NCBI GenBank assembly: GCA_021796215.1
Contig: JAJYOK010000001.1
Span: 248,001-312,000 of the forward strand
DNA length: 64,000 nt
From: Bacteroidota bacterium
GTDB lineage: Bacteria > Bacteroidota > Ignavibacteria > UBA10030 > UBA8401
Direction of reading: 5' to 3'
Made by a program: the position numbers and the translations under genes. Every line of letters starts with the position of its first letter. Within the stretch, counting starts at the first letter, position 1. Of the stretch, positions 1 through 9,670 are shown piece after piece. Under the pieces are notes generated by a model. It was not told the DNA's origin and did not search any database. It worked only from the letters and a program-made list of their open reading frames with translations.

Positions 1-1
1 G

Positions 2-112
2 ATTATGCCGACATTCAAATCTCAGATCGATCAAGCGCAGTTAATGCAGTTAATTGAATATGTGAAGTCGCTCGGAGGTTCACAGTCGGCTTCGAAAGGA
101 AATAAGAAATGA
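2..112 (+). CDS. ctaC: Cytochrome c oxidase subunit II, C-terminal end (partial)
   Basis: Only the last 36 codons are present; the gene starts before the window. The reading frame has the form MPTF-(5)-D-(7)-L-(2)-Y-(2)-SLGG, which is the usual last helix of a class I cytochrome c domain (axial Met, then the C-terminal helix). Subunit II of caa3-type oxidases carries such a domain fused behind the CuA domain. The stop overlaps the start of the subunit I gene (ATGA), as expected for a ctaC-ctaD pair. The CuA domain is not visible, so a separate cytochrome c gene is the alternative. Confidence 0.75.
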   Translation: MMPTFKSQIDQAQLMQLIEYVKSLGGSQSASKGNKK

Positions 113-1725
113 GCACAAGCGGCAGCGAAAATCATACGAATTATTTAAATGATGGGTACGGTGTGAAGTCGTGGCTGCTGACGACAGACCACAAGCGCAT
201 CGCCATTTTGTACATGATTTCGATAACACTCTTTTTCATGATCGGCGGTTTTTTTGCGCTGGTCATTCGTTTGACGCTTCTTTCTCCCAACGGAACGCTC
301 GTTTCGGCAGACACGTACAACAAGATGTTTACGATGCACGGCGTCACGATGATTTTCTTTTTCCTCATTCCGTCCATCCCGGCAGTGCTCGGCAATTTCC
401 TCGTGCCGATGATGATTGGCGCACGCGATCTTGCATTTCCGAAACTGAATTTATTAAGCTGGTACATTTATGTGCTTGGCGGTATCTTTACACTTTCTGC
501 GATGGTGCTCGGCGGTGTTGATACCGGCTGGACATTCTATACGCCGCTCAGCAGCGGTTATTCGCACACGAATGTTGTTCCGACAGTCATCGGAGTTTTC
601 ATCGTCGGGTTTTCTTCGATTCTTACCGGATTGAATTTTATTGTCACGATTCATAAGATGCGCGCGCCGGGATTGACGTGGTTCCGGCTGCCGCTTTTCA
701 TTTGGGCCCACTATGCAACGAGCGTGATTCAGGTTTTGGGAACGCCGGTCATTGCAGTGACGCTTGCGCTTGTCGGATTTGAACGCATTACCGGAGTCGG
801 AATTTTCGATCCGAATATCGGCGGCGACCCGATTCTGTTTCAGCATTTGTTCTGGTTCTATTCTCATCCCGCCGTGTACATTATGGTTCTTCCTTCGATG
901 GGTATCGTGAGCGAAGTCGTTACGTGCTTCTCGCAGCGCAAATTGTTCGGTTACCGGCAGATGGCGTTTGCAAGCATGGCAATTGCGGTGTTTGGATTTC
1001 TTGTGTGGGGACATCACATGTTCGTCAGCGGTCAGTCGGTGTATGCCGGGATGGCATTTTCCGCTCTGAGTTTTCTTGTTGCTATTCCATCTGCAGTGAA
1101 AGTATTTAATTGGACGGCGACGTTGTACAAAGGAACTATTCGTTTCAACACACCGATGTTGTACGCGTTCGGTTTCATCGGCTTATTTACTATTGGCGGA
1201 TTGACGGGAATTGTTCTTGCTACTCTTCCGGTGGATGTGCACGTGCACGATACCTATTTTGTTATTGCACATTTCCATTACATTATGGTCGGCGGCGCTG
1301 TGATGGGCTACATGGCGGGGCTGCATTTTTGGTGGCCCAAAATAACGGGGAAGTTATATCCTGAAGGACTGGCAAAATTTTCTGCGTTGACATTATTTGT
1401 TGGATTCAATCTGACATTTTTCCCGCAATTCATTCTCGGCTATTTAGGGATGCCGCGCCGCTATCATATCTATCCGCCGGAATTCCAGGTACTGAATGTT
1501 CTTTCAACGGCAGGCGCGTCAATTCTCGGGCTTGGGTACATTATTCCGTTCTTTTATTTCATGTGGTCTCTGCGAAAAGGAAAAGTCGCCGGCAATAATC
1601 CGTGGAATGCAAAGGGATTGGAATGGCTCACGCCCTCGCCGCCGCCGACATTTAATTTTGACAAGACGCCGGTTGTTACCGAAGAAGCATACGCATATCC
1701 TGAGGAGGACCTTGCCGGTGGATAA
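109..1725 (+). CDS. ctaD: Cytochrome c oxidase subunit I, A2-type haem-copper oxidase
   Basis: Catalytic subunit that reduces O2 to water and pumps protons across the inner membrane. The 538 aa have twelve predicted membrane helices. Visible ligands are His77 and His390 for low-spin haem, His388 for high-spin haem, and His253, His302 and His303 for CuB; Tyr257 is the expected cross-linked tyrosine. Asp107 (D-channel entry) and Lys331 (K channel) are kept. In helix VI the usual Glu of the GHPE motif is missing: the sequence is YSHPAVY (251-257), the YS signature of A2-type enzymes such as Rhodothermus caa3. The gene overlaps subunit II by ATGA and subunit III by 8 nt, so the four genes form one operon. 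Confidence 0.97.
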   Translation: MSTSGSENHTNYLNDGYGVKSWLLTTDHKRIAILYMISITLFFMIGGFFALVIRLTLLSPNGTLVSADTYNKMFTMHGVTMIFFFLIPSIPAVLGNFLVPMMIGARDLAFPKLNLLSWYIYVLGGIFTLSAMVLGGVDTGWTFYTPLSSGYSHTNVVPTVIGVFIVGFSSILTGLNFIVTIHKMRAPGLTWFRLPLFIWAHYATSVIQVLGTPVIAVTLALVGFERITGVGIFDPNIGGDPILFQHLFWFYSHPAVYIMVLPSMGIVSEVVTCFSQRKLFGYRQMAFASMAIAVFGFLVWGHHMFVSGQSVYAGMAFSALSFLVAIPSAVKVFNWTATLYKGTIRFNTPMLYAFGFIGLFTIGGLTGIVLATLPVDVHVHDTYFVIAHFHYIMVGGAVMGYMAGLHFWWPKITGKLYPEGLAKFSALTLFVGFNLTFFPQFILGYLGMPRRYHIYPPEFQVLNVLSTAGASILGLGYIIPFFYFMWSLRKGKVAGNNPWNAKGLEWLTPSPPPTFNFDKTPVVTEEAYAYPEEDLAGG

Positions 1726-2383
1726 CGAGCAATTAACACACGAGACGCGGTCATTTGTCGCTCATCAATTCGACGATCTCGAGCAGCAGAAGGAAGCCGG
1801 CACGCTCGGCATGTGGGCATTTCTTGCCACGGAAATTCTTTTCTTCGGCGGAATGTTCATGGCGTATTTCGTGTACCGCTTTTCGTATCCTCAGGTGTTT
1901 GCTGCCGCGAGCCAGTATATGGATGTCGCGCTTGGCGGTGTCAATACCGGAGTTCTTCTTGTGAGCAGTTTAACAATGGCACTTGCCGTTCACGCGGCGC
2001 AGGAAGGGAAGAGGAAACAAATTATTCTCTTCCTTATCATTACGATGGTCTTCGGCACAGTCTTTCTTGTCATTAAAGGAGTGGAATATCATCACAAGTT
2101 TGTTGAACACTTAGTTCCCGGATTTGATTTTCACTATGAAGGCGCAGAACCGGGAAAGTCGGAAATTTATTTCATCCTGTATTTTATCATGACAGGGTTT
2201 CATGCGCTTCACCTCATTATCGGTATTGGGGTGTTGACAGTTATTGCTGTCATGACGGCGCGCGGCCGGTTCACAAAAGAATATTACACTCCGGTGGAAA
2301 TCAGCGGATTGTACTGGCACTTTATTGACATCGTCTGGATTTTTCTCTATCCCTTACTTTATCTAATACACGTGCACAAATGA
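1718..2383 (+). CDS. ctaE: Cytochrome c oxidase subunit III
   Basis: Membrane subunit of the caa3 oxidase, 221 aa. It has the family landmarks [17 protein letters not shown] near the N-terminus, a [10 protein letters not shown] helix, and the C-terminal [18 protein letters not shown]. The start is GTG at 1718: a strong ribosome site (GAGGAGGA, 1702-1709) lies 8 nt upstream, whereas TTG at 1712 is too close. The open frame runs back to 1496 inside ctaD, but that extension is antigenic noise, not family sequence. It overlaps ctaD by 8 nt and subunit IV by 4 nt, which suggests translational coupling. Confidence 0.95.
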   Translation: MDNEQLTHETRSFVAHQFDDLEQQKEAGTLGMWAFLATEILFFGGMFMAYFVYRFSYPQVFAAASQYMDVALGGVNTGVLLVSSLTMALAVHAAQEGKRKQIILFLIITMVFGTVFLVIKGVEYHHKFVEHLVPGFDFHYEGAEPGKSEIYFILYFIMTGFHALHLIIGIGVLTVIAVMTARGRFTKEYYTPVEISGLYWHFIDIVWIFLYPLLYLIHVHK

Positions 2384-2664
2384 CCGGACATACTATTTCG
2401 CGAAATCGTTACTTCCTTATTTTTGCGGCGCTGATAGTGCTGCTCGTTCTCACTATTTCAATGGCGTATGTTGATTTGGGACCGTTCAACATTATTATTG
2501 CTCTTACCATTGCCATTATCAAAGCGGTGCTCGTTATTTTATACTTCATGCATGTGCGGTACAGCAGCCGCGTTACGTGGGTGTTTGTCTCGGCAGGATT
2601 TTTCTGGCTCCTCATCATGTTCACGCTGACGATGAGCGATATCGTTACCCGTTTTTCGTTTTGA
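2380..2664 (+). CDS. ctaF: Cytochrome c oxidase subunit IV (small subunit)
   Basis: A 94 aa protein with three predicted membrane helices. The pattern AIIKAVLVILYFMHVRYSS in the second helix is typical of prokaryotic cytochrome c oxidase subunit IV (COX4_pro), which stabilises the complex. The start overlaps the subunit III stop (ATGA). It is the last gene of the operon and is followed within 20 nt by a strong terminator. Confidence 0.92.
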   Translation: MTGHTISRNRYFLIFAALIVLLVLTISMAYVDLGPFNIIIALTIAIIKAVLVILYFMHVRYSSRVTWVFVSAGFFWLLIMFTLTMSDIVTRFSF

Positions 2665-2683
2665 AGTTTCAGAGCAAAAGTAA

Positions 2684-2723
2684 AACCGTGTCAGGGTTTG
2701 ATGCCTTGACACGGTTTTTTTTT
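2684..2723 (+). terminator. Rho-independent terminator of the oxidase operon
   Basis: A long hairpin (ACCGTGTCAGG pairing with CCTTGACACGGT across an 8-nt loop, with one bulged base) is followed by a run of T. It lies 20 nt after ctaF and before a gene on the other strand. Confidence 0.9.
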
Positions 2724-2826
2724 ACAGTTCCTTTAATGTTCCTGCTTCGGTAAATCACATCCAGTAGCTTAGAATTATTCCCATCGCCCCAGGTGTTGTC
2801 CAAAAGTTAGCGTGGGGTTCCGTGTT

Positions 2827-4140
2827 TTAGTCCTCTTGGTTTGATGATTGAAAGCGGCTCTTTGCATTGACAGAGCGCCAGCGATGAATGAATCCGATGT
2901 CAAAAACAAGAACTGCGATGGTTGAGAGAGAACTATAAATTAAATTATGCTGGTATGGATATGGCTCCCAATCATGGAGCGGACCAAAAAGCAAATATGT
3001 AAGAATGATCAATACAAACAATAATGTGAAAGAGCCGCCTGAATACTCGGGAAGGCTTTCAACCTTGATAATGTCTTTACTCACAAGGAAAAAGATGGCG
3101 AAAAAATTGCAAAAGGTAATTGCAGAGAGCCACCTACCATAGTCGGTTGCAATAGGCAAAAGTATCAATCCGCTCAGCGTAGCGAGAAAAAATAACCAGC
3201 ACGCTCCGCGTTGAAAGCCCGCGTTGGGATGTGATCCGCAATTTCTGAGTGCATGAGTCCAAAGATTAAGAAGAATAAGAATCACGGGACTCAGTATCAA
3301 AAGTGCGCCGAAAAAATCCAAGATAGATCCTGTATCATGCAAATACGGTGAGGTTAACGCAGTATGGTCTTTGAGACTGTAGTAGCATTCGCGCATGGAC
3401 AAATCCGTAACGCGAAACGTCGCCCGCGATTGAACAAGGCGCGAAAATTCATCATATCCCAACGTCGGGTAGCCAAATTTGTAGAGAATGAAAAAAGCGG
3501 CAAGAACTGAGATTGTTGAAACAACGATCACTCTTAGAACCGTCATTCCCGCAGTCTTTTGGCGGGAATCTATTTCACTTCTTTTTCCCCAAGCGTAAAC
3601 AAAAATCATCGCTGCAATAATCGTTGGTGTGTACAGAACAAGAAACGATTCATGGATGAACATTGCCGTGATCATCAAAATCGGAATCAGCCAAACATGT
3701 TTGTTGAGCGACAAGAGGCTCAGCGAGAGAAGTATTATCATGATCAGGAATAGATCGAAGCGACCGAGATCGCGCGCGAGCAGCGAAAGAGTGGCGGGAG
3801 CAGCGATAAATAAGAGAATTAATCTGAATAACCGCCCGTTTTTTTCTTTGTTCTTCAAAAGGAAATAGAAGATAACCAGGAGCAATGCCAGAAATATGCA
3901 ATAGGCGGCTAAAGCGGTGTGCTGAACATCTTTGATTGACACAATTGGCATCCACATTTTCGCGATTGTGCCGAGCAGCCCCCTTCGGATAAGTCCGTAA
4001 TCGTACGACAACACCCACTGCGATGCGGGGTAGATATTTTCGAAACCTCTTACGGAAGGTACCCACCACCGTGCAACTGCAAGCATGGTAATGAGGAGTA
4101 ACAGCACTTCTTGTTCACGCTCTTCTATAAATTTTCTCAT
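2827..4140 (-). CDS. Polytopic membrane protein of unknown function
   Basis: 437 aa with about ten hydrophobic segments spread over the whole length, including clear helices near residues 85-95, 105-130, 135-155 and 160-185, and in the C-terminal 120 residues. A short motif YDYGLIRRGLLGT near residue 47 recurs in uncharacterised bacterial membrane proteins found around surface-glycan genes. The general build resembles GT-C or EpsG-like transferases, but I cannot place a catalytic motif. It stands alone on the minus strand between the oxidase terminator and a palindrome-rich gap. Function unassigned. Confidence 0.8.
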   Translation of the reverse strand: MRKFIEEREQEVLLLLITMLAVARWWVPSVRGFENIYPASQWVLSYDYGLIRRGLLGTIAKMWMPIVSIKDVQHTALAAYCIFLALLLVIFYFLLKNKEKNGRLFRLILLFIAAPATLSLLARDLGRFDLFLIMIILLSLSLLSLNKHVWLIPILMITAMFIHESFLVLYTPTIIAAMIFVYAWGKRSEIDSRQKTAGMTVLRVIVVSTISVLAAFFILYKFGYPTLGYDEFSRLVQSRATFRVTDLSMRECYYSLKDHTALTSPYLHDTGSILDFFGALLILSPVILILLNLWTHALRNCGSHPNAGFQRGACWLFFLATLSGLILLPIATDYGRWLSAITFCNFFAIFFLVSKDIIKVESLPEYSGGSFTLLFVLIILTYLLFGPLHDWEPYPYQHNLIYSSLSTIAVLVFDIGFIHRWRSVNAKSRFQSSNQED

Positions 4141-4627
4141 GTCGGTCTGAAAATATTTGTTCAGATGCTCTTTGTGTCTTCGTTAACGTTGTTCCTGGGA
4201 TTTACAATATCGCCCTGTGCACCATGTTCCATTTTTGCCTAGCGTTTTTTTTCTGACGCTAATCAATAGCTTTTGTTACACAGAAGCATTCTTTCAATTG
4301 CCACGAATTCCTGCCTGCCATAGCACTTTCTATGCGTGGCGGGCAAAGTATGTCGTGGAAAAAAGAAACTACCACTCATGGGGCTTTAGCCCACAACAGT
4401 ATGATTTCGGCTGAAGCTGGGGCTTTGGTTTGGCATAATCCTCACACGAACTGAAGGTCGTGGCAATAGAGAATTTATCTTTGCATAACATCAATTATTA
4501 AATCGATCTTGCTTCTGTCGTATCCGGAGCGTGCTCGCGTTAATGTGTGAGAATTATTCTCAAATGTCAAGACAGTACGTCGCGATTTCCCCCTCAAAGG
4601 TTTCTCTTTCTGTGGGCACGGCAATCT
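4141..4627. other. Non-coding gap with degraded palindromic repeats
   Basis: No convincing gene lies in these 487 bases. The middle part (about 4294-4465) carries several imperfect palindromes: a GCCTGCCA...TGGCGGGC hairpin (4313-4344), GGGGCTTTAGCCCA (about 4380-4393), and CACGA...TCGTG (about 4445-4461). They look like worn copies of short interspersed palindromic elements. Confidence 0.5.
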
Positions 4628-5446
4628 TCATAATGGTGTTACCGGTTGTTGCTGCCCTTGTAGTTTGCGCGTTTGTTTCTCAATGAGCCTTCGTATTTTG
4701 TTGTAGGAAGGAGGGGGACCTGTTCGGACTTCCTTATGGTTGATGAACAATGCATCCGATATTCCAAACTTTAAAAACTCCTTTCTATCAAACGTGTCTA
4801 TTTCATGAAACACTATTTTATCTGAAAGATCTGGTTCTGCTGAGGCTCTTTTTGCTCTCTCAAGTGCAAGATTCTGGACAGGGCACCAGCCGCTGCAAAA
4901 GGCCGTGACGGTGACTTTATTCAGCTCAAGCGCCGGTTGTGCTTTCTGCCGAATCCATTTCGGAGGAAGTGTGTCAGCAGTGAACGGCTTCCACAGAAGA
5001 ACTTGTATACCCTGCCTGTCGGCAGTGTGGTATCCGTGTTTCCTGAACCACGATGCGCGCATGAACGCAGGAATAAAAAGACCCCACGCCGCTATTCCTT
5101 TCGCATTCAGTGCGCGTGCATCGGCTTCGGCTGCTTCGAGAAGCGCTGTTCCCATACCGTGATGCTGGAAGTTCCCTCTCCCTTGCTTATGTCCATGCAC
5201 CCAAATGCAATTGATGAAGTACAAATCGTTTCCATCGGCAGGCGAGTATTCAATCGGAACATATTGTATCATTCCGCCGACAACGCCTTTATCGTCCAGT
5301 GCTAATTTCACGCGAAGGCCATTGTCTTTTATTCTGTTGTACCAAATTTCTTTGTGGTTGCCCGCCTCTTTCATTTCGTCAGACCAATCATCGAGGCACA
5401 CGAAATAGAGAGGTAGATATTGTTCGTCCAGATCAATAATGTTCAT
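4628..5446 (-). CDS. GNAT acetyltransferase with C-terminal YoaP-like CxxxC domain
   Basis: 272 aa. Residues about 10-150 look like a GNAT acetyltransferase: the acetyl-CoA loop region is about 88-103, with QHHGMGTALLEAAE following the strand around residue 80. Residues about 175-265 form a second domain with CSGWC (184-188) and a thioredoxin-like layout, as in Bacillus YoaP and its relatives. The acyl acceptor is unknown. The frame is open 32 codons further upstream, but Met at 5446 starts the conserved part and avoids overlap with the neighbour. Codons around 5012-5025 (+ coordinates) contain a CTGCC/GGCAG palindrome in frame. Confidence 0.82.
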   Translation of the reverse strand: MNIIDLDEQYLPLYFVCLDDWSDEMKEAGNHKEIWYNRIKDNGLRVKLALDDKGVVGGMIQYVPIEYSPADGNDLYFINCIWVHGHKQGRGNFQHHGMGTALLEAAEADARALNAKGIAAWGLFIPAFMRASWFRKHGYHTADRQGIQVLLWKPFTADTLPPKWIRQKAQPALELNKVTVTAFCSGWCPVQNLALERAKRASAEPDLSDKIVFHEIDTFDRKEFLKFGISDALFINHKEVRTGPPPSYNKIRRLIEKQTRKLQGQQQPVTPL

Positions 5447-5490
5447 TTTGTAATTCTTTCTTACGCCGTGTTTGAGAGGCATTGTTTTTC

Positions 5491-6171
5491 TTATGTTTGT
5501 CCCACCGATCTTTCTCTCCCGATTCTCGTAATGTCCGCACATTCCAAAACTTTTTTATCATAGTCTTTTTCGGCAACGCGTATCATCGCGCGTCCGACAT
5601 CCTCGAGCGTGCAGACGAATTTCGGGGCGAGCAGACTTAGAATAGGGTAGAGAGGAGCAATTATTTTTGAAATTGTCAGACTGTTTTTCAGCCCCGGCGT
5701 CGGCTTGATAAATCCCGGCCTGAATGTGTACACCGCTTTGAACGGAAGCTTCATCAGATCGTTTTCAGTTTTTCCTTTCACACGCGCCCACATTGTTCTT
5801 CCGTGCTCAGTGCTGTCGGTTCCCGCACCGGAGACGTAGCAAAAAACCATATCCGGATTAATACCGGATAATGTTTTTGCCGCCGCCATTGTCAGGTCGT
5901 ACGTCATCCGGTGGTACTCTTCCTCATTCTTGCCGATGGAAGTAACTCCGAGGCAGAAGAAACAGGCATTGTAGCCGCTCAGCTGATTTTTGATTGCGGC
6001 GTAATCATAAAAATCGTTGTGCAGAATCTCGCTCAGCTTTTCATGTTTCACGCTGCACGTTCTGCGTCCGATAACAAGAATTGATTCTACCGCCGGATCG
6101 TTGAGTGCTTCGTGAAGAACGCCTTCGCCGACCATACCCGTTCCGCCGAAAAGTATTGCTTTAATGTTCAT
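5491..6171 (-). CDS. NAD(P)-binding atypical short-chain dehydrogenase/epimerase-like protein
   Basis: 226 aa with a Rossmann N-terminus: GGTGMVG at residues 9-15 after the first strand, a strand-end acidic and basic patch near 36-38, and CYVSGAGTDS near residue 112, where extended SDRs have their active-site Ser region. The canonical YxxxK is replaced by a WARVKGKTE segment, so K is kept but Tyr is not obvious. Similar proteins (TIP30/HTATIP2-like, NmrA-like) are often annotated as nucleoside-diphosphate-sugar epimerases, but the substrate cannot be told. It lies 44 nt upstream of the GNAT gene and may be co-transcribed with it. Confidence 0.82.
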   Translation of the reverse strand: MNIKAILFGGTGMVGEGVLHEALNDPAVESILVIGRRTCSVKHEKLSEILHNDFYDYAAIKNQLSGYNACFFCLGVTSIGKNEEEYHRMTYDLTMAAAKTLSGINPDMVFCYVSGAGTDSTEHGRTMWARVKGKTENDLMKLPFKAVYTFRPGFIKPTPGLKNSLTISKIIAPLYPILSLLAPKFVCTLEDVGRAMIRVAEKDYDKKVLECADITRIGRERSVGQT

Positions 6172-6259
6172 AAATGGAAGCTCATTGAATCAAAAAATAA
6201 AATAGCCCCGGCATATCTGTCGGGGAATACGTCCGAAGCTGTTCCTGATATCATTGCCC

Positions 6260-6685
6260 CTATTCGGAAAACTCAACAACATCCGCCCGCACCATTATTT
6301 TCGCTTTTGTATAAACAAACAGATTCAGTACGTCGGAATCGTAATGGAGGTTCACGAGTGCAAGTTTCTTTCCCTCTGCGGAACCGTGCGCCGCTTCATA
6401 GTTTTTCCACAAGCCGTCGAGCGCTTCTTTATACAGCATACCGGTACCGTCCACACGGGCAAGCGCAATGGTGTTTGTTACCGTCCCCATAGACATGGAA
6501 AACCCGAACACGTATGCTGCCGATGATTCGCCCGATACGCCGCGCGCAACAATTTTGTAGTTGCCCTTCTGAAGCTGAACTTCGGTCAGATTTCCTGCAG
6601 TGAACATTCCTGCTGAACAACAACCCATAGCGGCAAGCGATAGTGCGGTGATAGCACAGAGTACGATAAAATTTTTCAGTTTCAT
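6260..6685 (-). CDS. Small secreted protein, probable lipoprotein
   Basis: 141 aa. A hydrophobic signal (residues 5-21) ends at Gly-Cys22-Cys23, so lipidation is likely although the residue at -3 is Ala rather than Leu. The mature part is short and beta-rich and resembles small Bacteroidota lipoproteins of the DUF6567 type; this match is from memory and uncertain. A GGGAGA ribosome site lies about 6 nt before ATG. The next gene upstream is also a lipoprotein. Confidence 0.75.
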   Translation of the reverse strand: MKLKNFIVLCAITALSLAAMGCCSAGMFTAGNLTEVQLQKGNYKIVARGVSGESSAAYVFGFSMSMGTVTNTIALARVDGTGMLYKEALDGLWKNYEAAHGSAEGKKLALVNLHYDSDVLNLFVYTKAKIMVRADVVEFSE

Positions 6686-6738
6686 GGTTTATCTCCCGAT
6701 GTAAGTGTTGTATGAATGTTGTTTGATTTGTTTGAAGC

Positions 6739-7596
6739 TTATGTCGTTGTTCGTTTGTTCCGGCGACGTCTTACGATCTTCAACCCGTAAAAGGCAACGG
6801 CTCCGGCAGCAAGAATAACCGGTCCTCCGGCGATGAGAATTGTGACAAGAAAACTCAAGACATCTTCAAATCCGACAACGCCCTTTTGGATGCCATTCTC
6901 TATCTTTGAGATAAAAGACGGTTCCTGTGCAATGATACTTTTGTACGGTTCATGCAAATTGACGCTTATTGTCGAATACTGAACCTGATCGGCAAGATAT
7001 TTCTTTCTTCCCGTTAATCGTTCAATATCTTCTCTCACATTACCCAGCGCCTGCTCCACATCTAATATGTCCTTCACGCTCTTAGCCGATTTTAGAATTT
7101 CCCTGAACCGCGCCTCCACTTTTTGTTTGTTTTCCAGCCGCGCACTGATATCGTAAAATTCTGCAGTCACGTCGTTGCCTTCTATCGTTTGGGATTCCAC
7201 AGTTTCGGCTAGGCTTTTAATCTCAGATAAAGTGGTATCGAACGCATGAGAGGGAATTCGAAGTAAAGCATTTCCCGCAGCCGTGCCCCCGGGCTCCAGA
7301 GTCGTTGTTGATTGTACAACGTACCCGTTGTTTTGGCTTGCCAGATTTTGAATCTTAGTGAGCGCGGTGTTGCAGTTGGCAACTTCTATGCGCAGGTTCG
7401 CGGTCAGGATAATCATTCGTTGATTGGATTTCACATCAACGGCATTCTGATCGCTGATTGGATTCGGAGAGGGAGTCCCCAGAGTAGAATATTTAAGAAC
7501 ACGGGTTGACGATGACGGCTCCTTCTTGTCTGAACTGCAAGCGCTAAGGAGCGTTGCAGTCAGAAGCGCCAGAAGTATTAAATTCCATGATTTCAT
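6739..7596 (-). CDS. DUF4349 domain lipoprotein
   Basis: 285 aa envelope protein. The signal peptide ends in a perfect lipobox, LSAC, with Cys20. The body (about 60-230) matches DUF4349: a strand block, QNNGYVVQS, a long coiled-coil helix pair with DVEQALGNVREDIERLTGRKKYL, then STISVNLHEP. Residues about 245-275 form a single membrane helix followed by a basic tail (RRRRNKR). An AAAGGA site precedes ATG. DUF4349 proteins are widespread membrane-attached proteins without an established biochemical role. Confidence 0.88.
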   Translation of the reverse strand: MKSWNLILLALLTATLLSACSSDKKEPSSSTRVLKYSTLGTPSPNPISDQNAVDVKSNQRMIILTANLRIEVANCNTALTKIQNLASQNNGYVVQSTTTLEPGGTAAGNALLRIPSHAFDTTLSEIKSLAETVESQTIEGNDVTAEFYDISARLENKQKVEARFREILKSAKSVKDILDVEQALGNVREDIERLTGRKKYLADQVQYSTISVNLHEPYKSIIAQEPSFISKIENGIQKGVVGFEDVLSFLVTILIAGGPVILAAGAVAFYGLKIVRRRRNKRTTT

Positions 7597-7993
7597 CCGT
7601 TGATTCCTTTCACAATTTTATTTTTATACCGGCATACATTGCGGCTTCCAAAAATCTTTTTGCTGATAAAAATGTTCGAAGCTTTCCTTCTTCCGGTGTT
7701 GCACTAAACAATGATATTTCCAGAGAAGCAAACGTTCTTCAAAATATACGAGTGTAATGCTATATTTCAAAAGCAAAGTCATAGAGAGCAAGTCCCGAAG
7801 TTCTTGATCGGGACGCGTCGGACTATTCCGTCTAAGACGGATCACCTCTTGTCACGAAGGACTCCTTTGGATCTGAGAACCCTTCGGCGGATCGCTCAGG
7901 GCGGCTATATCTTTTGGTGAGGAAGAAATCGAACTGTAACATTACCTATACGGAAGTTGGTTTTTCGTTTCCAATACACCGTACCGCTTTGCA
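7597..7993. other. Non-coding gap with palindromes
   Basis: I see no gene in these 397 bases. Two clean palindromes sit close together: GTCCCGA/TCGGGAC (7792-7814, 9-nt loop) and TCCGTC-TAA-GACGGA (7827-7841). The following stretch up to about 7905 looks like a worn interspersed repeat containing CTTCGGCGGATCGCTCAGG. Confidence 0.45.
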
Positions 7994-8749
7994 TCATTTC
8001 TGCGCAATCACAAGCATCTCATAATCTTCAGTCGTTAAGGCGTCGTTACGGCTGAAGGCGCCGAGCTTACAGCCGTAGATATTGATAGTGCTGAAGTGCA
8101 GCGATTTCAGGAGCCAGGTTATTTCGCTTGGAACATAGTATCGTTCGTCAGCCTGAACGGTTGCAGGGTTTCCGTCATCGTCCTCAAAGCTGAACGTGGA
8201 AGCCAGCCGGAACGTCATAAGGTCAAATCTTTCCGACGAGCTGGCAGTATCTGTCGAGCCCGTGTTGATGAAATCCTTGACGGAGTGGAAGAGAGGGAAA
8301 AGTCCGTTGAGCGTTGTGAAGATGAACTTGCCGTTTGGCTTCAGGGCATTTGCAGCAGACTGTAGGATCATGAAATTCATTTCATCGGTCTGCATCAGGG
8401 GAAACCCGCCTTCGCACAGCATGATGGCAAGATCAAATTCATTGCGGAACTCCAGCCGGCATGCATCCGCCCGGATGAATTTCACGGCAGTTCCGTTCGC
8501 TTGTGCCTTTGCTCGTGCACTGGCAAGCATCGAATCTGAGAGATCAATGCCGGTAACTGAGTAGCCGCGCCGGGCGAGTTCAATTGAGTGGCGTCCGGTG
8601 CCGCAGCCGATATCGAGAATTCTGGCTGCGCGGTTATGGCTGGCTTCAGCTTCGATGAAGTCAACCTCACCGGTGGTGCCGCCGGTGAATTGCTGCTTGT
8701 CATACTGATTGCTAAAGTTGGAGAAAAGTACCTCATACCATTGTTTCAT
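7994..8749 (-). CDS. Class I SAM-dependent methyltransferase
   Basis: 251 aa. Motif I is ILDIGCGTGRHSIELA (44-59), followed by an acidic ribose-binding residue in VTGIDLSDSML, an ADACRLEF segment for adenine binding, and LAIMLCEGGFPLM where motif II/IV is expected. The C-terminal half (SFEDDDGNPATVQADERYY, then a helix and strand) resembles small-molecule methyltransferases of the UbiE/Methyltransf_25 type. The substrate is unknown. No clear ribosome site precedes ATG. Confidence 0.88.
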   Translation of the reverse strand: MKQWYEVLFSNFSNQYDKQQFTGGTTGEVDFIEAEASHNRAARILDIGCGTGRHSIELARRGYSVTGIDLSDSMLASARAKAQANGTAVKFIRADACRLEFRNEFDLAIMLCEGGFPLMQTDEMNFMILQSAANALKPNGKFIFTTLNGLFPLFHSVKDFINTGSTDTASSSERFDLMTFRLASTFSFEDDDGNPATVQADERYYVPSEITWLLKSLHFSTINIYGCKLGAFSRNDALTTEDYEMLVIAQK

Positions 8750-8917
8750 AAAAATCTCGTATGATATTTGTTTGGTGCCGCATGAGAGCTAACGTCTGCA
8801 GCAGCGGCGCAGCGCCGCGTGCGTTTTGTAATGGCGATTAATTTCTGTCGCTGAATAATACTTCCAACAAAATATGCTGAACAGGGTAATGACAACAATT
8901 CTGCACTCTATTCCTGC

Positions 8918-9475
8918 TCACGTGTGCTTTCTGTAGTGAAGTGCAACGGCTCCGGATTGAAAAGTTTTCGAGCCAACAAAATCCAGCAGCAGCCTGTTTT
9001 GGAGCCTCACGGTTTCGAATAACCGCGGACCCTTTCCGGCGACTACCGGGTGAATCACAAACTGATACTCGTCAATCAAGCCGAGCGTGGAAAGCTGGGA
9101 CGCAATGCTCGGGCTTCCTACACAAATATCCTTTCCGGACTGCTGCTTCAGTGTGAGCACTTCTTGCCCGATGTTCGCGCGCACGATTCTCGTGTTGTGT
9201 CCTTCAACGTGGTTCAATGTCGTGGAGAATACAACCTTATTGAGCGAATCAAACACGCGGGCGAATTCATTGGTTGCGGCTGTCTCCGATTGCGTTTTGG
9301 CAATTTCCGGCCAATACGGAACCATCAATTGGTACGTGATCCGGCCGTAGAGGAGAAGGCTCGCATTGCGCAGCACCCCGGTGAAATACTCGTGCAGCTC
9401 CTCATCGGCAATCATGTCGGTGTGGCTGCAGTATCCGTCTGCGGTGAAATTGAATGCAAACACGATCTTCCTCAT
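8918..9475 (-). CDS. Dihydrofolate reductase family protein (RibD C-terminal-like)
   Basis: 185 aa of the YyaP/YwjB-type DHFR-like family: [15 protein letters not shown] at the N-terminus, [11 protein letters not shown] for the NADPH-loop region, KVVFSTTL, and [12 protein letters not shown], where bona fide family members have a glycine-rich cofactor loop. Such proteins are reductases with pterin- or flavin-like substrates, but few have been assayed. This is not a canonical FolA, whose length and motifs differ. A strong site AAGGAGG precedes the ATG. It is a single gene within the accessory block. Confidence 0.88.
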   Translation of the reverse strand: MRKIVFAFNFTADGYCSHTDMIADEELHEYFTGVLRNASLLLYGRITYQLMVPYWPEIAKTQSETAATNEFARVFDSLNKVVFSTTLNHVEGHNTRIVRANIGQEVLTLKQQSGKDICVGSPSIASQLSTLGLIDEYQFVIHPVVAGKGPRLFETVRLQNRLLLDFVGSKTFQSGAVALHYRKHT

Positions 9476-9670
9476 AAGACCTCCTTATGTGACGCTTGTT
9501 AGGTGTTCGTTTACACCGTGAATATTGCAATCGGCATTATGTCGGAAATGACACACATTGTAGTACTGCTGAATTTCTAAACCTTGGGTGCTTCAAGAAA
9601 GACCCTCTCTCAAATGTTATCCTAGCACAAATCTCACTACCTCTGGGTGCTGATGATTTTCTCAGAAGCA

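Noticed and set aside
1496-1717. N-terminal extension of cytochrome oxidase subunit III
   Set aside because: The frame is open back to 1496 but lies inside ctaD, has no family similarity, and a good ribosome site directs the start to GTG 1718.
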